Part shown: positions 12,515 through 23,387 of the stretch, in pieces
Numbering within the stretch: the first letter of the stretch is position 1
How the letters are laid out: the number at the start of each line of letters is the position of its first letter
Source: Geosiphon pyriformis
Lineage: Eukaryota; Glomeromycota; Glomeromycetes; Archaeosporales; Geosiphonaceae
Assembly (NCBI GenBank): GCA_016748015.1
Contig: JAAOMT010000718.1
Location: forward strand, 648,586-712,585
Length of the DNA stretch: 64,000 nt
Direction: 5' to 3'
Made by a program: the position numbers and the translations under genes
The notes under the pieces: model-generated
The model's database searches: none
What the model saw: only the letters and a program-made list of their open reading frames with translations
Told to the model about the DNA's origin: nothing

Positions 12515-12852
12515 NNNNNNNNNNNNNNNNNNNNNNNNNNNNNNNNNNNNNNNNNNNNNNNNNNNNNNNNNNNNNNNNNNNNNNNNNNNNNNNNNNNNNN
12601 NNNNNNNNNNNNNNNNNNNNNNNNNNNNNNNNNNNNNNNNNNNNNNNNNNNNNNNNNNNNNNNNNNNNNNNNNNNNNNNNNNNNNNNNNNNNNNNNNNNN
12701 NNNNNNNNNNNNNNNNNNNNNNNNNNNNNNNNNNNNNNNNNNNNNNNNNNNNNNNNNNNNNNNNNNNNNNNNNNNNNNNNNNNNNNNNNNNNNNNNNNNN
12801 NNNNNNNNNNNNNNNNNNNNNNNNNNNNNNNNNNNNNNNNNNNNNNNNNNNN
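12515..12852. other. Assembly gap (338 N)
   Basis: This is a run of undetermined bases inside the solo LTR. Open frames spanning it are artefacts. Confidence 1.
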
Positions 12853-13861
12853 AGAAAAGCGCTAAAGACCATTAACATTCTGTGTTTCTAGATTAGAGAA
12901 ACACATCAGGCAATTGCAAGGATAGCCTCAGAGAAGACCCCAGACAGTGGGTAGATTTCAGTTCAGCCTCTGAGAAGGAGTACATAAACACACACAACAA
13001 TCAAGAATTAAAGAATAACTTACATCGCAACAGTAAAAAGAAAGCCTTCAGTGTAACAGTGACATTATCACACAAATAGAATTGAGGAACTCACGAAAGA
13101 CTGATTGCAATTAAAGCGGGATATCAGCAATTAAATATAACAAGAAAACCATCCCGTAACACCGCTTTGTTGGTTTTATATTTTATGCCAAAGCTTCTGC
13201 TCTTTTGAGCTCATCTGGATTTCCACTTCTGTCACTTTTTGTCTTTTCTTTGGTTGTTGTTAGTAATTCCATGATGCTATTCTGATTGTTTTCTTTGAAG
13301 TCTGATTTAACTAAGCTTTCTGCTTTGGTTGAGTCTATTGTTAAGCCAGTTGGTTCTTTGGTTAAATTGTTTGAACAATTTATTAATAGTGATCTGGTCT
13401 CAAGCAGCAAACTTGGTCTTAAAATCAATGAAGTTATGATGTATTTGGGTTTCTTTAGTAAAATTGTTGGTAAGTTGGAGAGAGAAGTGGTTTCTTTGAA
13501 GAACGAGTATTACATGAAAGATATAAACATGTTTGGTGATTTAGAGCACCCAGTTGATTTGGATAATGAAGTGTTCTCTAATTTGATGTCCCTTTGGGAA
13601 CATGAATCTGTTGATGTTAAATCTGATGGCTTGAAGACAACTGAATGGCTGGTTGAATTGGTTCTTTGTAGTGTTACCTTGTTTTCTGTTGTTCAAAAGA
13701 TGTCAGCTTTGGGTAAGTTTTCTTCAAGAGCTTCAACATAGTATAGTTTAAACTGGCTTGAGTAGCTGGTTACATATAGAAAGCGCATAAACCACATTTA
13801 ATTTAAGATCCTGCATAATCATATTGTATTAGATAGTGGTTGGGTCTTGTTCATTAAACTT

Positions 13862-15880
13862 AATATATAATTAAATATAATAATCATATTATAAAATTAT
13901 TTAAACTATATAACATTTAAAAAATTGTCAAAATATTTAAAAATTTGCTAAAATATTTAATAATTTATTAAAATAAGGTGTAGCTTATTAAATATATATT
14001 TAGTTTATTAAAATAATAACCAAAAAAATGTTAAAACTCAAAATAATATTATAATAAAATATATAAAAAATAATTTTTTAAAAAAAAATATATTTAAAAA
14101 TATTAATTACAAATTAACAAAATAAATTTTTATTTTTAAAAACCCAAAACCTTTTTTATAATTTTATTATTTTGAAATTTATAATTAATAAAAATATTTT
14201 TTTTACTTTTATATATTATTAAGAAGTTTATAATCAAAACTTTTTGTTAAAATTTGATTTTTATTACATATTATTAAATTTATAATTAAAAATTATTATA
14301 AAAAAATTAACTTTTATTATAAAGTAATTAATTAAGTAATTAATATAAAATTAGTTATTTTATTATAAGTTTAATAATATAAACAATCTAAAGTATAAAA
14401 GATAATTTAAAAATAAATTAACTTATTAATAATAAAACATAATTTAATATTAATAATATTAAAAAAAATAACAAAAATTTTAATAATAATATTTTTATTT
14501 GCTGTTATTATTTTGTAAAATATATTTAAAAAATATTTTTGTTGTTAATATTAAAAATGCTTTTAATGTTTTTGGTAATATTTTTTAAATTATATTAAAG
14601 CTTATTAATATTTATTTTAAGTTTTTGATATAATTATAACTATTTTTGCTTATTAATTAATTTTAATAATAAAAAATTATTGTCTTTAAAATTAATCAAT
14701 TGAATTTTAAGTTTATAATTATATTTATTTTATTTTTTAATTTTTTAATTTTTTTTAATAATTAAAGTATACTATTATTATTTTTGGTTTTTAAAAAACT
14801 TAAATATTATAATTGTTAAAATTAATACTTTAAAAAAAATTATATTTGATAAAAAATATTTAATTATTAACAATATTTTAAATATTAAAATTTTGATTAT
14901 ATAGTTTTTATTCAAATTTGTAATTAGTTTTAAAGTTTTTAAATTTTATTTTGTTAATAAAAAATTTTATGTTGAAACTGTTATTTTTTTAGTTTTTTTT
15001 ATGATTAATATTGTTGTTAATTTTATAATTAATTTTAAATTAATATTTTTAGAAAAATTGTTGAAAATTTAAGTAAAAATATTATTAATCTTAAAATAAA
15101 TAGTTTTTTTAATAATAATTTCAAGTTTTTATTAATAAAAATATTTTTGTTAAAATAATAGAATTTTAAAAGTTACAAATTTTTAATATTAAATTTAATA
15201 CCAATAAAATTGTTATATAATTAACTAATTTATTTTTAATAGTAATAATTTAATTGTAATTATATATAAAATAATAGGTTTAAATATGTTTATTTTTTGT
15301 AAATTAATGTAATTTAGTTTAATTTGAATTTGAATTTAATTATATTTAAAAAATACATAAATCATGTTTAATATAAAATATTTTATGATTATATAATATT
15401 AAATAATAATTAGATTATATATTAAACTAAAAATTATTGTATTATTTTTAATTTTTATTAAAAAAATGTTTTTTTTGTTTATTGTTATCAAAGTATAAAT
15501 TATTAATATTTACAAAATAATCAAATTTTTTGTTTTTAAAAATATTTGATATATAATTATTTTTATTTAAATATATTTGTATTTGAATTTAGATTTTATT
15601 AAAAATTATATACATAATTAAATTTAAAGTTTTTATATAATTTATATATTATTGTTGGTTTTATATAATTATACAAATTTTATAATATATTTATTTAATT
15701 TTAATTTATTATATTGTTAACATAAAAATTAAATATTATGCATATAATTGTAATTAAAAACAGCATTATAAATAAAATGAATTAAAAAATATTAAAATTA
15801 AATTTTATAACTTTATATAATTATTTAAAGTTTTTTAAGTTATTTTAAATTGTTTCTTGACCAATCAGCGATTAATAAAA
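13862..15880. other. AT desert, about 2 kb
   Basis: This is almost pure A/T with scattered single G or C and no recognisable gene or RNA. It resembles the AT-saturated relics elsewhere in the window and is probably decayed transposon DNA, although no parent element can be aligned by eye. Confidence 0.6.
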
Positions 15881-15993
15881 CTATATGTATTTTAGAAAAC
15901 TTTTTTCAAGATCGGCACCAAAATTTTTTTACGCGTCATTCGAATTTACAATAAGATCAAAGAAGGATATTTTAAATTCCCTTTTATACTAGG
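15881..15993 (+). promoter_or_regulatory. Candidate promoter of the DEAD-box helicase gene
   Basis: Base composition shifts abruptly at about 15.85 kb. A CCAATCAGCG box lies at about 15862, and an ACGCGT element followed by CATTCG lies at 15931-15936, before the ATG at 15994. These resemble CCAAT-binding-factor and MCB-type sites by consensus only. Confidence 0.35.
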
Positions 15994-18207
15994 ATGCCCT
16001 TTCTCATTCATTTTCATTTAAATTATCTTCCGTTCCTTAATTCAACTTATAAACCTTGTAAGAGTGGAATTTATCACTTCACATGGAGACTTATATGTCA
16101 AAAAGAACCAATCAAACACGGCGCTAGCCGCACTGTTTGGACTACACCGTTTGCTTTAGCCCCAGGACAACGACATGTGGCCAGAACCAGCCGTACTAGC
16201 CGAGCAGAATCTTCACATAATCGCACACTAATTCATGGTAAAAAAAGGGTAGGAAAACAATCGGCAACATCTTCAAGATGGGGAAGTGGCTCCAGCACTA
16301 GAGGAAGGCCTGAAACCCACAATCGAAAGGACGAGCGTTTAAGAATTTCTTCTGAACGTAGGCAGACATCCCATTTAGAGAACGGGAAGCCGACCAAAAT
16401 TATTGAATCTTGGAAAAAAAAAAGAGTGATTGAACCGATAGGCATTTCTTCTGAGATGAAAAATAATTATATTTCAAGTGATAAAGGTGAAATTGGAAAT
16501 TCCAGGAAAAATATAAATAAATCTTTTGACGCTCAACTTAATAATGGGCGAACCTATGCATATGAAAAGAATGCCCATGTTCAAAGATCAAAAAATCCCT
16601 CGTTTGCAGGTAAAGATGAGTCAGCAAAAAATAAATATGAGAAAGAATTCCCCATTCCTCCTAAAATTTATGAAAAAATCAAAAACAAGATCCCAATTTC
16701 TGTTAGACCCACACAGCTCCCCAAACTGGCACGATTTTTCTCTAAGAGAAAACCCACACCCGTGTCCAAAAAGACTCGTGGTTTTATTCCCGCAAAGTTC
16801 AAGCTATTGCCCATTAAAAGCGATCTTAGACAAACAAATCTTCGCCTCAAAGGCTCATACCAGTTAAGCGATATGGATGAAAGTCCACTTACAAAACTCA
16901 AAAATCGAGATATTGAGGAGATGACTATTCGTACCAATATATCCTCTTTTGAAGGGATGGGTTTGCTTCCAGAAGTCTTAGAGGCCGTAAAAAAAATTGT
17001 ATTGAAAAATATTAAGGATCCGAAACCAACCGAGATTCAAGCGTTGGCAATTCCAGAGATTATAAAAACTGATGAAAAGGATTTTCTGTGCGCTGCTGAA
17101 ACAGGCTCCGGTAAAACATTAGCTTATTTATTGCCAATTATTAATAAATTAAAAGTCCAAGAGAAATCTGAGATCAAAGAGAAATCAGTCCATGATGAAA
17201 CCCCTGCTTCAGAAAACTTCGAAATTCTTCCAGATTTTGAAACACCAACGTCCAGTAGAAAAGTGCAACCTGTCCGCCGATTGAATAGGCCACGTGCTAT
17301 CGTTCTCTTACCATCACGAGAATTAGTTGACCAAGTTCATTTCATTATGAAGCAGCTATCTGTTAAAGCAATACTTCGTACAATAAGACTTACGTCGCAC
17401 ATGTATAGAAACAATGTAAGACGCGAATTGGACCACCCTCCCGACATGGTTGTAGCGACACCTGCAGGTATCCTCGAATATACCAAAAATGGGATTTTAT
17501 CTTTTGCCGATACCCGTTACGTTGTCGTTGATGAAGCAGATACAATGTTCGAACCTGGATTTGAGGAAGATGTTAAAGAAGTTATTACAAATGTCAAAAA
17601 TTCCTGTAGAAATCAGAACCGTCAATGCCAAGTAATCGCTGTTTGTGCTACCTTACCCAAAACAATAAATCAAGCAATTAGCCAAGAATTTCCAAATATG
17701 ATAAAAATCTCCACATCATCCCTTCACAAAACCCTTCCAAAGTTGAGACAGACCTTTGTTGACATGCATCAGTTTAATTCTAACAAGCATTTAGCCCTTT
17801 TGGACCTCCTGAAAAATAATCGTGAACAATGCATAATGGTGTTTTGTAATACGCGCAAATCTGCCATGAATTTGGAAGCGTTTCTCCTCACTAGAAAAAT
17901 TCCTGTCATCGGATTGTATAAAGATGTTGAAGGACGCGAAGAAAAATTGAAGATGTTCCGTTCCTCTGATCCGGACGCAAGAATTTTAATTTGTACCGAT
18001 ATTGCATCTCGGGGAATTGATACCACTTTTGTCCAACATGTAGTACTCTACGAATTTCCCACAACAGTGGTTGATTATTTACATCGTATTGGACGTACAG
18101 CGCGAGCAGGAAAATCTGGGCAAGTCACTTGCTTCATCACAAGAAAAGATCGGACTTTGGCGGACCGAATTAAAAGAAATGTTAGAGATAATAAAGTATT
18201 AAGTTAG
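15994..18207 (+). CDS. DEAD-box ATP-dependent RNA helicase, possibly mitochondrial (Mrh4/DDX28-like)
   Basis: This is a single-exon 737-codon gene. Helicase motifs appear in canonical order: Q motif PTEIQ at about residue 344, Walker A AAETGSGKT at about 367, Ia-like PSRELVDQV, Ib VVATPAG, DEAD in VVDEADTMF at about 512, motif III as CATLP (usual form SAT) at about 551, motif IV IMVFCNTRKS, motif V CTDIASRGID at about 667, and motif VI HRIGRTARAG at about 697. About 330 residues of basic, low-complexity N-terminal extension precede the core. The beginning lacks acidic residues, which fits a mitochondrial presequence. DEAD-box proteins unwind short RNA duplexes, and Mrh4/DDX28 act in mitochondrial large-subunit assembly. 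The core family is certain; the Mrh4 assignment is an inference from the DEADT motif and N-terminus. Confidence 0.9.
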   Translation: MPFLIHFHLNYLPFLNSTYKPCKSGIYHFTWRLICQKEPIKHGASRTVWTTPFALAPGQRHVARTSRTSRAESSHNRTLIHGKKRVGKQSATSSRWGSGSSTRGRPETHNRKDERLRISSERRQTSHLENGKPTKIIESWKKKRVIEPIGISSEMKNNYISSDKGEIGNSRKNINKSFDAQLNNGRTYAYEKNAHVQRSKNPSFAGKDESAKNKYEKEFPIPPKIYEKIKNKIPISVRPTQLPKLARFFSKRKPTPVSKKTRGFIPAKFKLLPIKSDLRQTNLRLKGSYQLSDMDESPLTKLKNRDIEEMTIRTNISSFEGMGLLPEVLEAVKKIVLKNIKDPKPTEIQALAIPEIIKTDEKDFLCAAETGSGKTLAYLLPIINKLKVQEKSEIKEKSVHDETPASENFEILPDFETPTSSRKVQPVRRLNRPRAIVLLPSRELVDQVHFIMKQLSVKAILRTIRLTSHMYRNNVRRELDHPPDMVVATPAGILEYTKNGILSFADTRYVVVDEADTMFEPGFEEDVKEVITNVKNSCRNQNRQCQVIAVCATLPKTINQAISQEFPNMIKISTSSLHKTLPKLRQTFVDMHQFNSNKHLALLDLLKNNREQCIMVFCNTRKSAMNLEAFLLTRKIPVIGLYKDVEGREEKLKMFRSSDPDARILICTDIASRGIDTTFVQHVVLYEFPTTVVDYLHRIGRTARAGKSGQVTCFITRKDRTLADRIKRNVRDNKVLS

Positions 18208-18532
18208 TTAATGTAATCATCTATATTATCGCTTAGTGGTAGAGGGGATTCTTAATATCGTGCTGTGGAATAAAATGTAATAGACTTGGAACAAGCACGA
18301 ACACATTATCATAAAAATAATATATTATTTGGGATGTTGAAATGGGTCAAAATGCTTGAACGTTGTATATACATAAAAAATTTTCTGGCTTTATTTACAA
18401 ATCGACGGGTTGCCCAATCCTATTATTTTCCTTTTGTTTAACGACCACCCAATTATATAAAAAGTAAGTATATAATCCAGCATTATATTCTTAACTCTAT
18501 TCTACTTGCGCCCTTTTTTATGCAACGTAGTC
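18208..18532. other. Convergent 3' flanks of helicase and PP2C genes
   Basis: This is 325 bp between two stop codons, presumably overlapping 3' UTRs. No additional feature is seen. Confidence 0.6.
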
Positions 18533-20557
18533 TCAAGCGTCCTCAAACTTCACAGAGAATGCAATAACAGTGCAATCATCGTAACGTCCTTGATCTTTAG
18601 CAAATATCCTCATAGGATCTTCTAACCGATCGCACAAAGACACAGCAAGCTCCCTCAGTGTATCAGGTGATGTTGTCAAGTTTTCGACGAGCATAGAAGA
18701 TGAAGCAGATTGATGTATGAGAGCGCGCGGAGTCGAAGTACAATTTTCTTCTTCTGAATCTGAGGCTGAGGAAACAGAGGATGAGGTGCCAGATGTACCA
18801 GAGGGAGATGTTGTTAGTTGATAATCCATCTCTTGGTACATGAGGTCCCCCAAATATTTTGCCACTTTTCGCAAAAACTCTGGCATTTTGACCATCAAAT
18901 GATCCCATAGACCATCAGGTGCCATGATTCCTAAGTATTCTACCCCCGATTCTAAAATTACGAATTCAACATCTGGTTCACATGGAAACAGTGGTGGATC
19001 GAGCTTGAAATAAAGATCACCCATTGTATCACCAATATTTACTGATTGGTCTTCAGGTAATCCGTAAGAATTTGTATATCCAGGCGGGCGAGCAACGCGG
19101 GCTCTTTGCAAACTGGGATATGTTTTTCCCGATGAAAAAGATGTTGATGTTAATGAGTGTGAGTAGTTAGGTGAGGGTTGAAGCACTTTTGTCTTGATTA
19201 ATTTTTCATTTTCTTCCCGACGGAAAACACCCCCATTTTTATATATATGGTAAGCTTTCTGCGGATGCCCTGGTGATTGATCTGTTGATTGATAAATCAA
19301 ATCTAATTTTATTTTTGTGTTTTTAGAAATATGTGTTTGCTGAGTTTTGCATAATATAGTTTTTGAATCTCCAATGTTCGAAACAATAGCAACTCCATCG
19401 AACAAGACAACTATTATTAAAGTAGAGCCTTCATCTGCCAATGTTGGTTCTGGCTGTCCTATTGCCACCCACTCCGAGAATTTTCGTTTTTGAGAAGCTA
19501 AAAATTCATGATCAAGTGCCTTCAACATATCACGAATCTTGTTACGAAATAAATGCTGATCTTTAAAATCTCGAAAATCCCAGCTTGGTTCCGAATTCAA
19601 AACCTCCCGGACGTTGTCTGGAACTATATGACAAAAGTGTTCGGCCGCTTTTGCACCACCATGACCATCCGCCAGGACAAATATATTATACTGTGTTTGT
19701 GAAGGCAAATGAATTTGTTCGTTAACAGAACGTGGTACATTAAACGCATCTTCAATGACCGGATGAGTAGATTTTGCGGCTCTTTTACTACGACGACCGA
19801 GAGTTTCCCACCCTTGCTGTTGTGTAACGGCATAATTAATCAAAGCCGGACCAATTCGCTTTTTTTTCTGCTGATGATTATGGTGGTGGAGGTGATGATT
19901 ATGGTTATGATGAAGGTGCTGGTGTTGTTGCTGCTTAATCCAATAACATGAATTTTCAAAAGTAGCTATATCGCTGTCAGAAGATATTGTCTCCGCATAC
20001 AAATCACTGCCCCAATCAGCACTTGTTGGCGTTGCTTCGCTATCCTGCGAGGCGGCCTCCACAACTGATTCCTCTGGTATGGTTACTCGGAGATTCGGTG
20101 AAATAGGTGGTTTAGATTCGGACGAGATTTCTAATGAGTCAACTTCCATGTCATTAATGCCAATTTCACGGTTCGTTATTGTTTGACCGCTATTTTGTTG
20201 AAGGTCAGCCAGATTCATCAGGATAAGCTGCTGCGGATTTTCTGCGGAACTTGCAAGCGTGCAGTAAAAGGGTCTTTTAGGAAAAATGCACTTATGATAT
20301 CTTATTGTGGTCTCAATAAAAGACTGCTTAAAGGGAGCAAGTTACGAATAGAATGAGATTTGCAAAGAAAAAAGCTCTGCAAGTTTTAAATACCTTTCAG
20401 ACGAATTTGCCAAAGGGAGAGAATCAGAGTCGTCCGTGTCAGAATCAATTACTATTATTTCCGCGGCGGGGTTTAGAAAGCCATTGCTTCGCACTCGCTT
20501 TCTTTGAAGCCTTAAAGACCTTCGAGGAGCTTGTGGAAAATTTCTGTTTCTGGGCAT
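18533..20557 (-). CDS. PP2C-family protein phosphatase with SUMO-interaction-like N-terminus
   Basis: There are two exons, 20557-20394 and 20249-18533, giving about 626 residues. The 144-nt intron (donor G|GTATTT, acceptor GCAAG|T) joins in phase 2 and adds 65 N-terminal residues to the frame that starts at 20218. PP2C motifs are FVLADGHGG at about residue 245, the GSTLIIVV...SNIGDSK segment, APDGLWD, and the closing YDDCTVIAFSV, consistent with a metal-dependent Ser/Thr phosphatase. A His/Gln-rich tract lies ahead of the catalytic domain and a Ser-rich insert sits near the C-terminus. Exon 1 encodes a basic RRSLRLQRKR patch and the hydrophobic-acidic string EIIVIDSDTDDSD, a good SUMO-interacting motif that suggests a nuclear role. 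The substrate is unknown. Confidence 0.85.
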
Positions 20558-20856
20558 GATTGCAGACACTTGAAATATCCGATAAATTTTTGAATGATAC
20601 TTCTTGACACAGAATAAAGGTCAAACTTCTTAGAATCACATTATAGTGTAAGTGTAGATTTTATGTTTGTTAGAAAATACATTTTGTCCAATCAAAATTT
20701 CGCGCGCTGATTTATGAGTCACTGGTATGGTATTCGTGATTTTGGTTGTAACCACCGGGATTTTATAGTATTAGGTCTGCAAGCTTTTAGAGTAAAATAT
20801 AATCGATAATGATCACTGGAGTAATTAATACAAAATTCTAACTAATTTAGCATTTG

Positions 20857-23126
20857 TCATTTCACTTCCTCAGCACTAATCTCATCGAGGATTTTCAACA
20901 ATGTTTCTGGTTTCTTGTATCCCAAATGGCCACTAGTGAATTTGGTCACATCTACATTTTCAACTCGGGGAAAATTTACAGCTTTGAGTCCAGCAACATT
21001 TAAATCCAAAGAATGCATTCGATAAACTATTGCAAGTATTAAATCGTTTGTAGCATACGCATTTATGATCCGACGGGAAACAACCGTGGATGCAAACTTC
21101 CATTGATCTGTAGAACCTGCTGAAATAGGTGCTCCAATTAAGATGACTGAAACCAAGATATAACAAAATCAAATAATTTAGGTTGATGAAGTAAATTTGT
21201 AAGAGGAAAATTGTCTGAGGTTTATTTGATATGATAACTCTTACCAGTATCAAGCAATCCATATTCTTCCCGCCTTGCGAGCTCTTGCATACATTCCCAA
21301 ATCACCAACGCACCCATTGAGTAACCAATCTGATAAAAAAATTTGAAAATTCAGATTAAAAAAGAAAATTTAATTCAGAAAATTTCTAAATTAACCTACC
21401 AACACCGTTGGTCTCTTGCCTTGGACACGTTCTATCAATACGTCGGCTAATACCAATCCTGCTTTGACAGCACGATCAGCACTTAGAGCCCAGGGGTTGT
21501 CGATTAGATCACCTGCTTTCATTAGAGTCGCCGGCAAGAAAAGTGCACTTGTCAATAAACCAAAGACTGTGCGTTTGATAACTTCATCAGCGGCCATTTG
21601 AACCGCCTTTTCTGCGAGAAATCTTCGAAAAGCTTTTCCTAATGATAAAAGTATTTCCGGGTCAAAACTCAAAGCAAACGTATCGTGATATATGTTTGTA
21701 TTTTGAAAACTGGGAAGCCATGGTGTAGTCACTTCATTAGAACTCTCAAGAAGATAACCCGAAATAACTATATTAAGCTATATAGTGATATAACATCAAC
21801 GGTTTATAAGAACATAAAACGATGTAGAACAATCAAAGTAAAATATTAAATTGAAAAATGCATACGTAAAGAGAGGGAACTGGGGTCAAGTCTTGAATTG
21901 GATGAATATGAGTAAATGAAAATTCTTTCAAGCTATTTGTCCGTTTACGCATTTTATATCCTAAAATAACAAAAAACATACCTTTGAGAACCATGTATTT
22001 CATAATAACAAACAATTTTACGAGTTAATAAAAGAAATCTAAATACCAGTAAGACCTCCCCCGGCAACCCCAAACAAACTAGTGATCAACACGAGACTAG
22101 AAGCGGTGAAGAAAAAACCACCAGTTATCGTCCCTAAGGCGATCGCGACAAATGGAGCAGCTTTACCGAAAAAAAGTTCGCTATTATCTTTCTATAAATC
22201 CTGAATTAAACAAAAAGAACATCCAAAAGTTGAGAACTCCTCACCTAATCCCCCAGTGATGCCAATTGCTGTCGCACCTACAACAACACCAATACTTGTA
22301 GCCAACCATCGCCATCTCTGTTTGCGCTTATCATGCTTATCTAGAGTTTCATTTGCAATATCCTGCAATTTACCATGGACTTCATTGCTACCCTCCTGAG
22401 CTTCATGCTCTTGTTGAAACAAATATAGTTGGTGTGCCATGGCATTTTCAAACATTAATACCTTTTCTTGCGAAAAGCTAAGATAGGAAGCAACCCTAAA
22501 TAAAATTGCTCTAGCTCTTGAATCGTACTCGGCTGGTTTTATTTGAGGCGGCTGCGAAGATTCAGTGGATGTTGAGGAATTACTACTAATTTCTACGACA
22601 TTTGAAACCACTTTCTCCAATCTATCTTTCAGATTCATTCGTCCCGGGGAAGATGAATTTTCAACATAAGGTTTCTCAAGAATTTTGGGTGAAAGACCAA
22701 TACACACTAAGAGTAAATCTGACATTATTTCAGAACAAATGTCTTTTTTCTCGTTATTTTCGACATTTTGGGGGACTTTGAAAGAATCGCATAAAGTTTT
22801 TATAACTTCCTGATCATTATTTCCTTTAAGCATTCTGAGAATTGAGTCTTTTTCTAGAAGCATAGACGCAAAGAACTGAGCCTTAGTGCTATGCAAACTG
22901 ACTTGAAAAATGTCCCTTTCAAATAATTACCTCTTGGGTTTTGAATGCTCAAATGCTCAAAAATGGCTGACATGAACGTCTGTCGGAATATTTTTTCTTT
23001 CTCATTTTTAGACCATGATATTGTGTTGACAACATGAGAGCAAAGTGCTGCAACGTTAAAGCGTTGTTCGATTGACCAAGAATCACTAAAACATGGAATT
23101 GCAAGTTCTTCTCGGAGTTTAGGCAT
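20857..23126 (-). CDS. DUF726 / TMCO4-Mil1-like membrane alpha/beta hydrolase
   Basis: Seven exons are proposed: 23126-22931, 22901-22245, 22160-22047, 21960-21866, 21777-21400, 21329-21245 and 21146-20857. Introns 2-6 are 84-98 nt GT-AG and keep frame. The middle encodes a strongly hydrophobic block (WLATSIGVVVGATAIG through LITSLFGVAGG) of two or more membrane segments, joined across intron 2 as GLAAPF. The nucleophile-elbow motif GYSMG opens exon 6, followed by ILIGAPISAG, the arrangement expected of DUF726 proteins such as TMCO4 and yeast Mil1. The first join is doubtful because the in-phase solution leaves only a 29-nt intron. Catalytic activity of the family is not well established. Confidence 0.8.
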
Positions 23127-23387
23127 GCTTGTTGCTCACCTACACCCTTTTTTTAGTGTACTATCTATCTATTACTAAATCGGGCTACATCTGAAAATGT
23201 GTGTTATTAGGCGAACACATTGTCTAGGCCATTATCCCCCTAGATTCATTCCCACGTTGCCACTTTCTATCAGACTACTTTGAATTACCTCCCAAGATCT
23301 TTGTTCGCGAGACACTCTTAATTGCGCCTAATCTTTTGAAATTTACCTAGTCTATTTGAGAATTCTTTCCTGAGGCTTAGAATTTAG
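23127..23387. promoter_or_regulatory. Shared upstream region of divergent DUF726 and PTC1 genes
   Basis: This is 261 bp between two divergent start codons. No clear TATA or named site is visible; control of both genes from here is inferred from position. Confidence 0.4.

Larger units (their letters stand above)
12319..13161. mobile_element. Solo LTR (TGTTACGG...CCGTAACA) inserted in LINE ORF1, CCGC duplication
   Basis: The insertion starts TGTTACGG and ends CCGTAACA, an 8-bp perfect terminal inverted repeat. It is flanked by CCGC at 12315-12318 and 13162-13165. Removing it with one CCGC restores the LINE ORF1 reading frame across the site. Its length is 843 bp including 338 Ns. TG...CA ends and a 4-bp duplication fit a Ty3/Gypsy-like LTR; a Ginger-type DNA transposon shares such ends and is the alternative. 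Orientation is not determinable. It is distinct from the 0.96-kb LTR family but has the same duplication length. Confidence 0.75.
10768..13741 (+). pseudogene. LINE ORF1, single frame with several nonsense codons; interrupted by LTR
   Basis: From 10768 one frame continues through stops at 11281-11283, about 11449 and 11485, 12058-12060 and 12070, across the LTR insertion (12318 joins 13166 in phase), and past a TGA at 13283-13285 to 13741. No frameshift is needed. The central part (about 11500-12050) resembles the RRM-like region of LINE ORF1. The zinc-knuckle region at about 12185-12275 keeps the first Cys, but the next three ligands read Tyr (CFKYQELGYLTADYK), each explained by one G-to-A or C-to-T change. 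A coiled-coil-like segment lies at 13286-13530. The protein is inactive. Confidence 0.75.
10768..13861 (+). mobile_element. Second LINE derivative: ORF1 plus 3' tail, apparently lacking ORF2, split by a solo LTR
   Basis: An ORF1-type protein runs from 10768 to 13741, interrupted by an inserted LTR at 12319-13161. Within about 15 bp of the ORF1 end begins a sequence (13755-13861) that matches the 3' tails of other LINE copies here (28360-28470, and about 25960-26070 inverted). It includes the block corresponding to TAGATAGCGGTTGGGCTTCA. No endonuclease or reverse-transcriptase segment lies between. The copy therefore looks like an ORF1-only, non-autonomous derivative or an internal deletion. 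Confidence 0.65.

Noticed and set aside
12414-12878. Open frames on both strands across the N-run
   Set aside because: They exist only because unknown bases contain no stop codons.
18225-18250. D-arm-like string TTAGTGGTAGAGG suggesting a tRNA
   Set aside because: No acceptor stem, anticodon arm or T-arm consensus can be paired around it, and it lies in a 3' flank.
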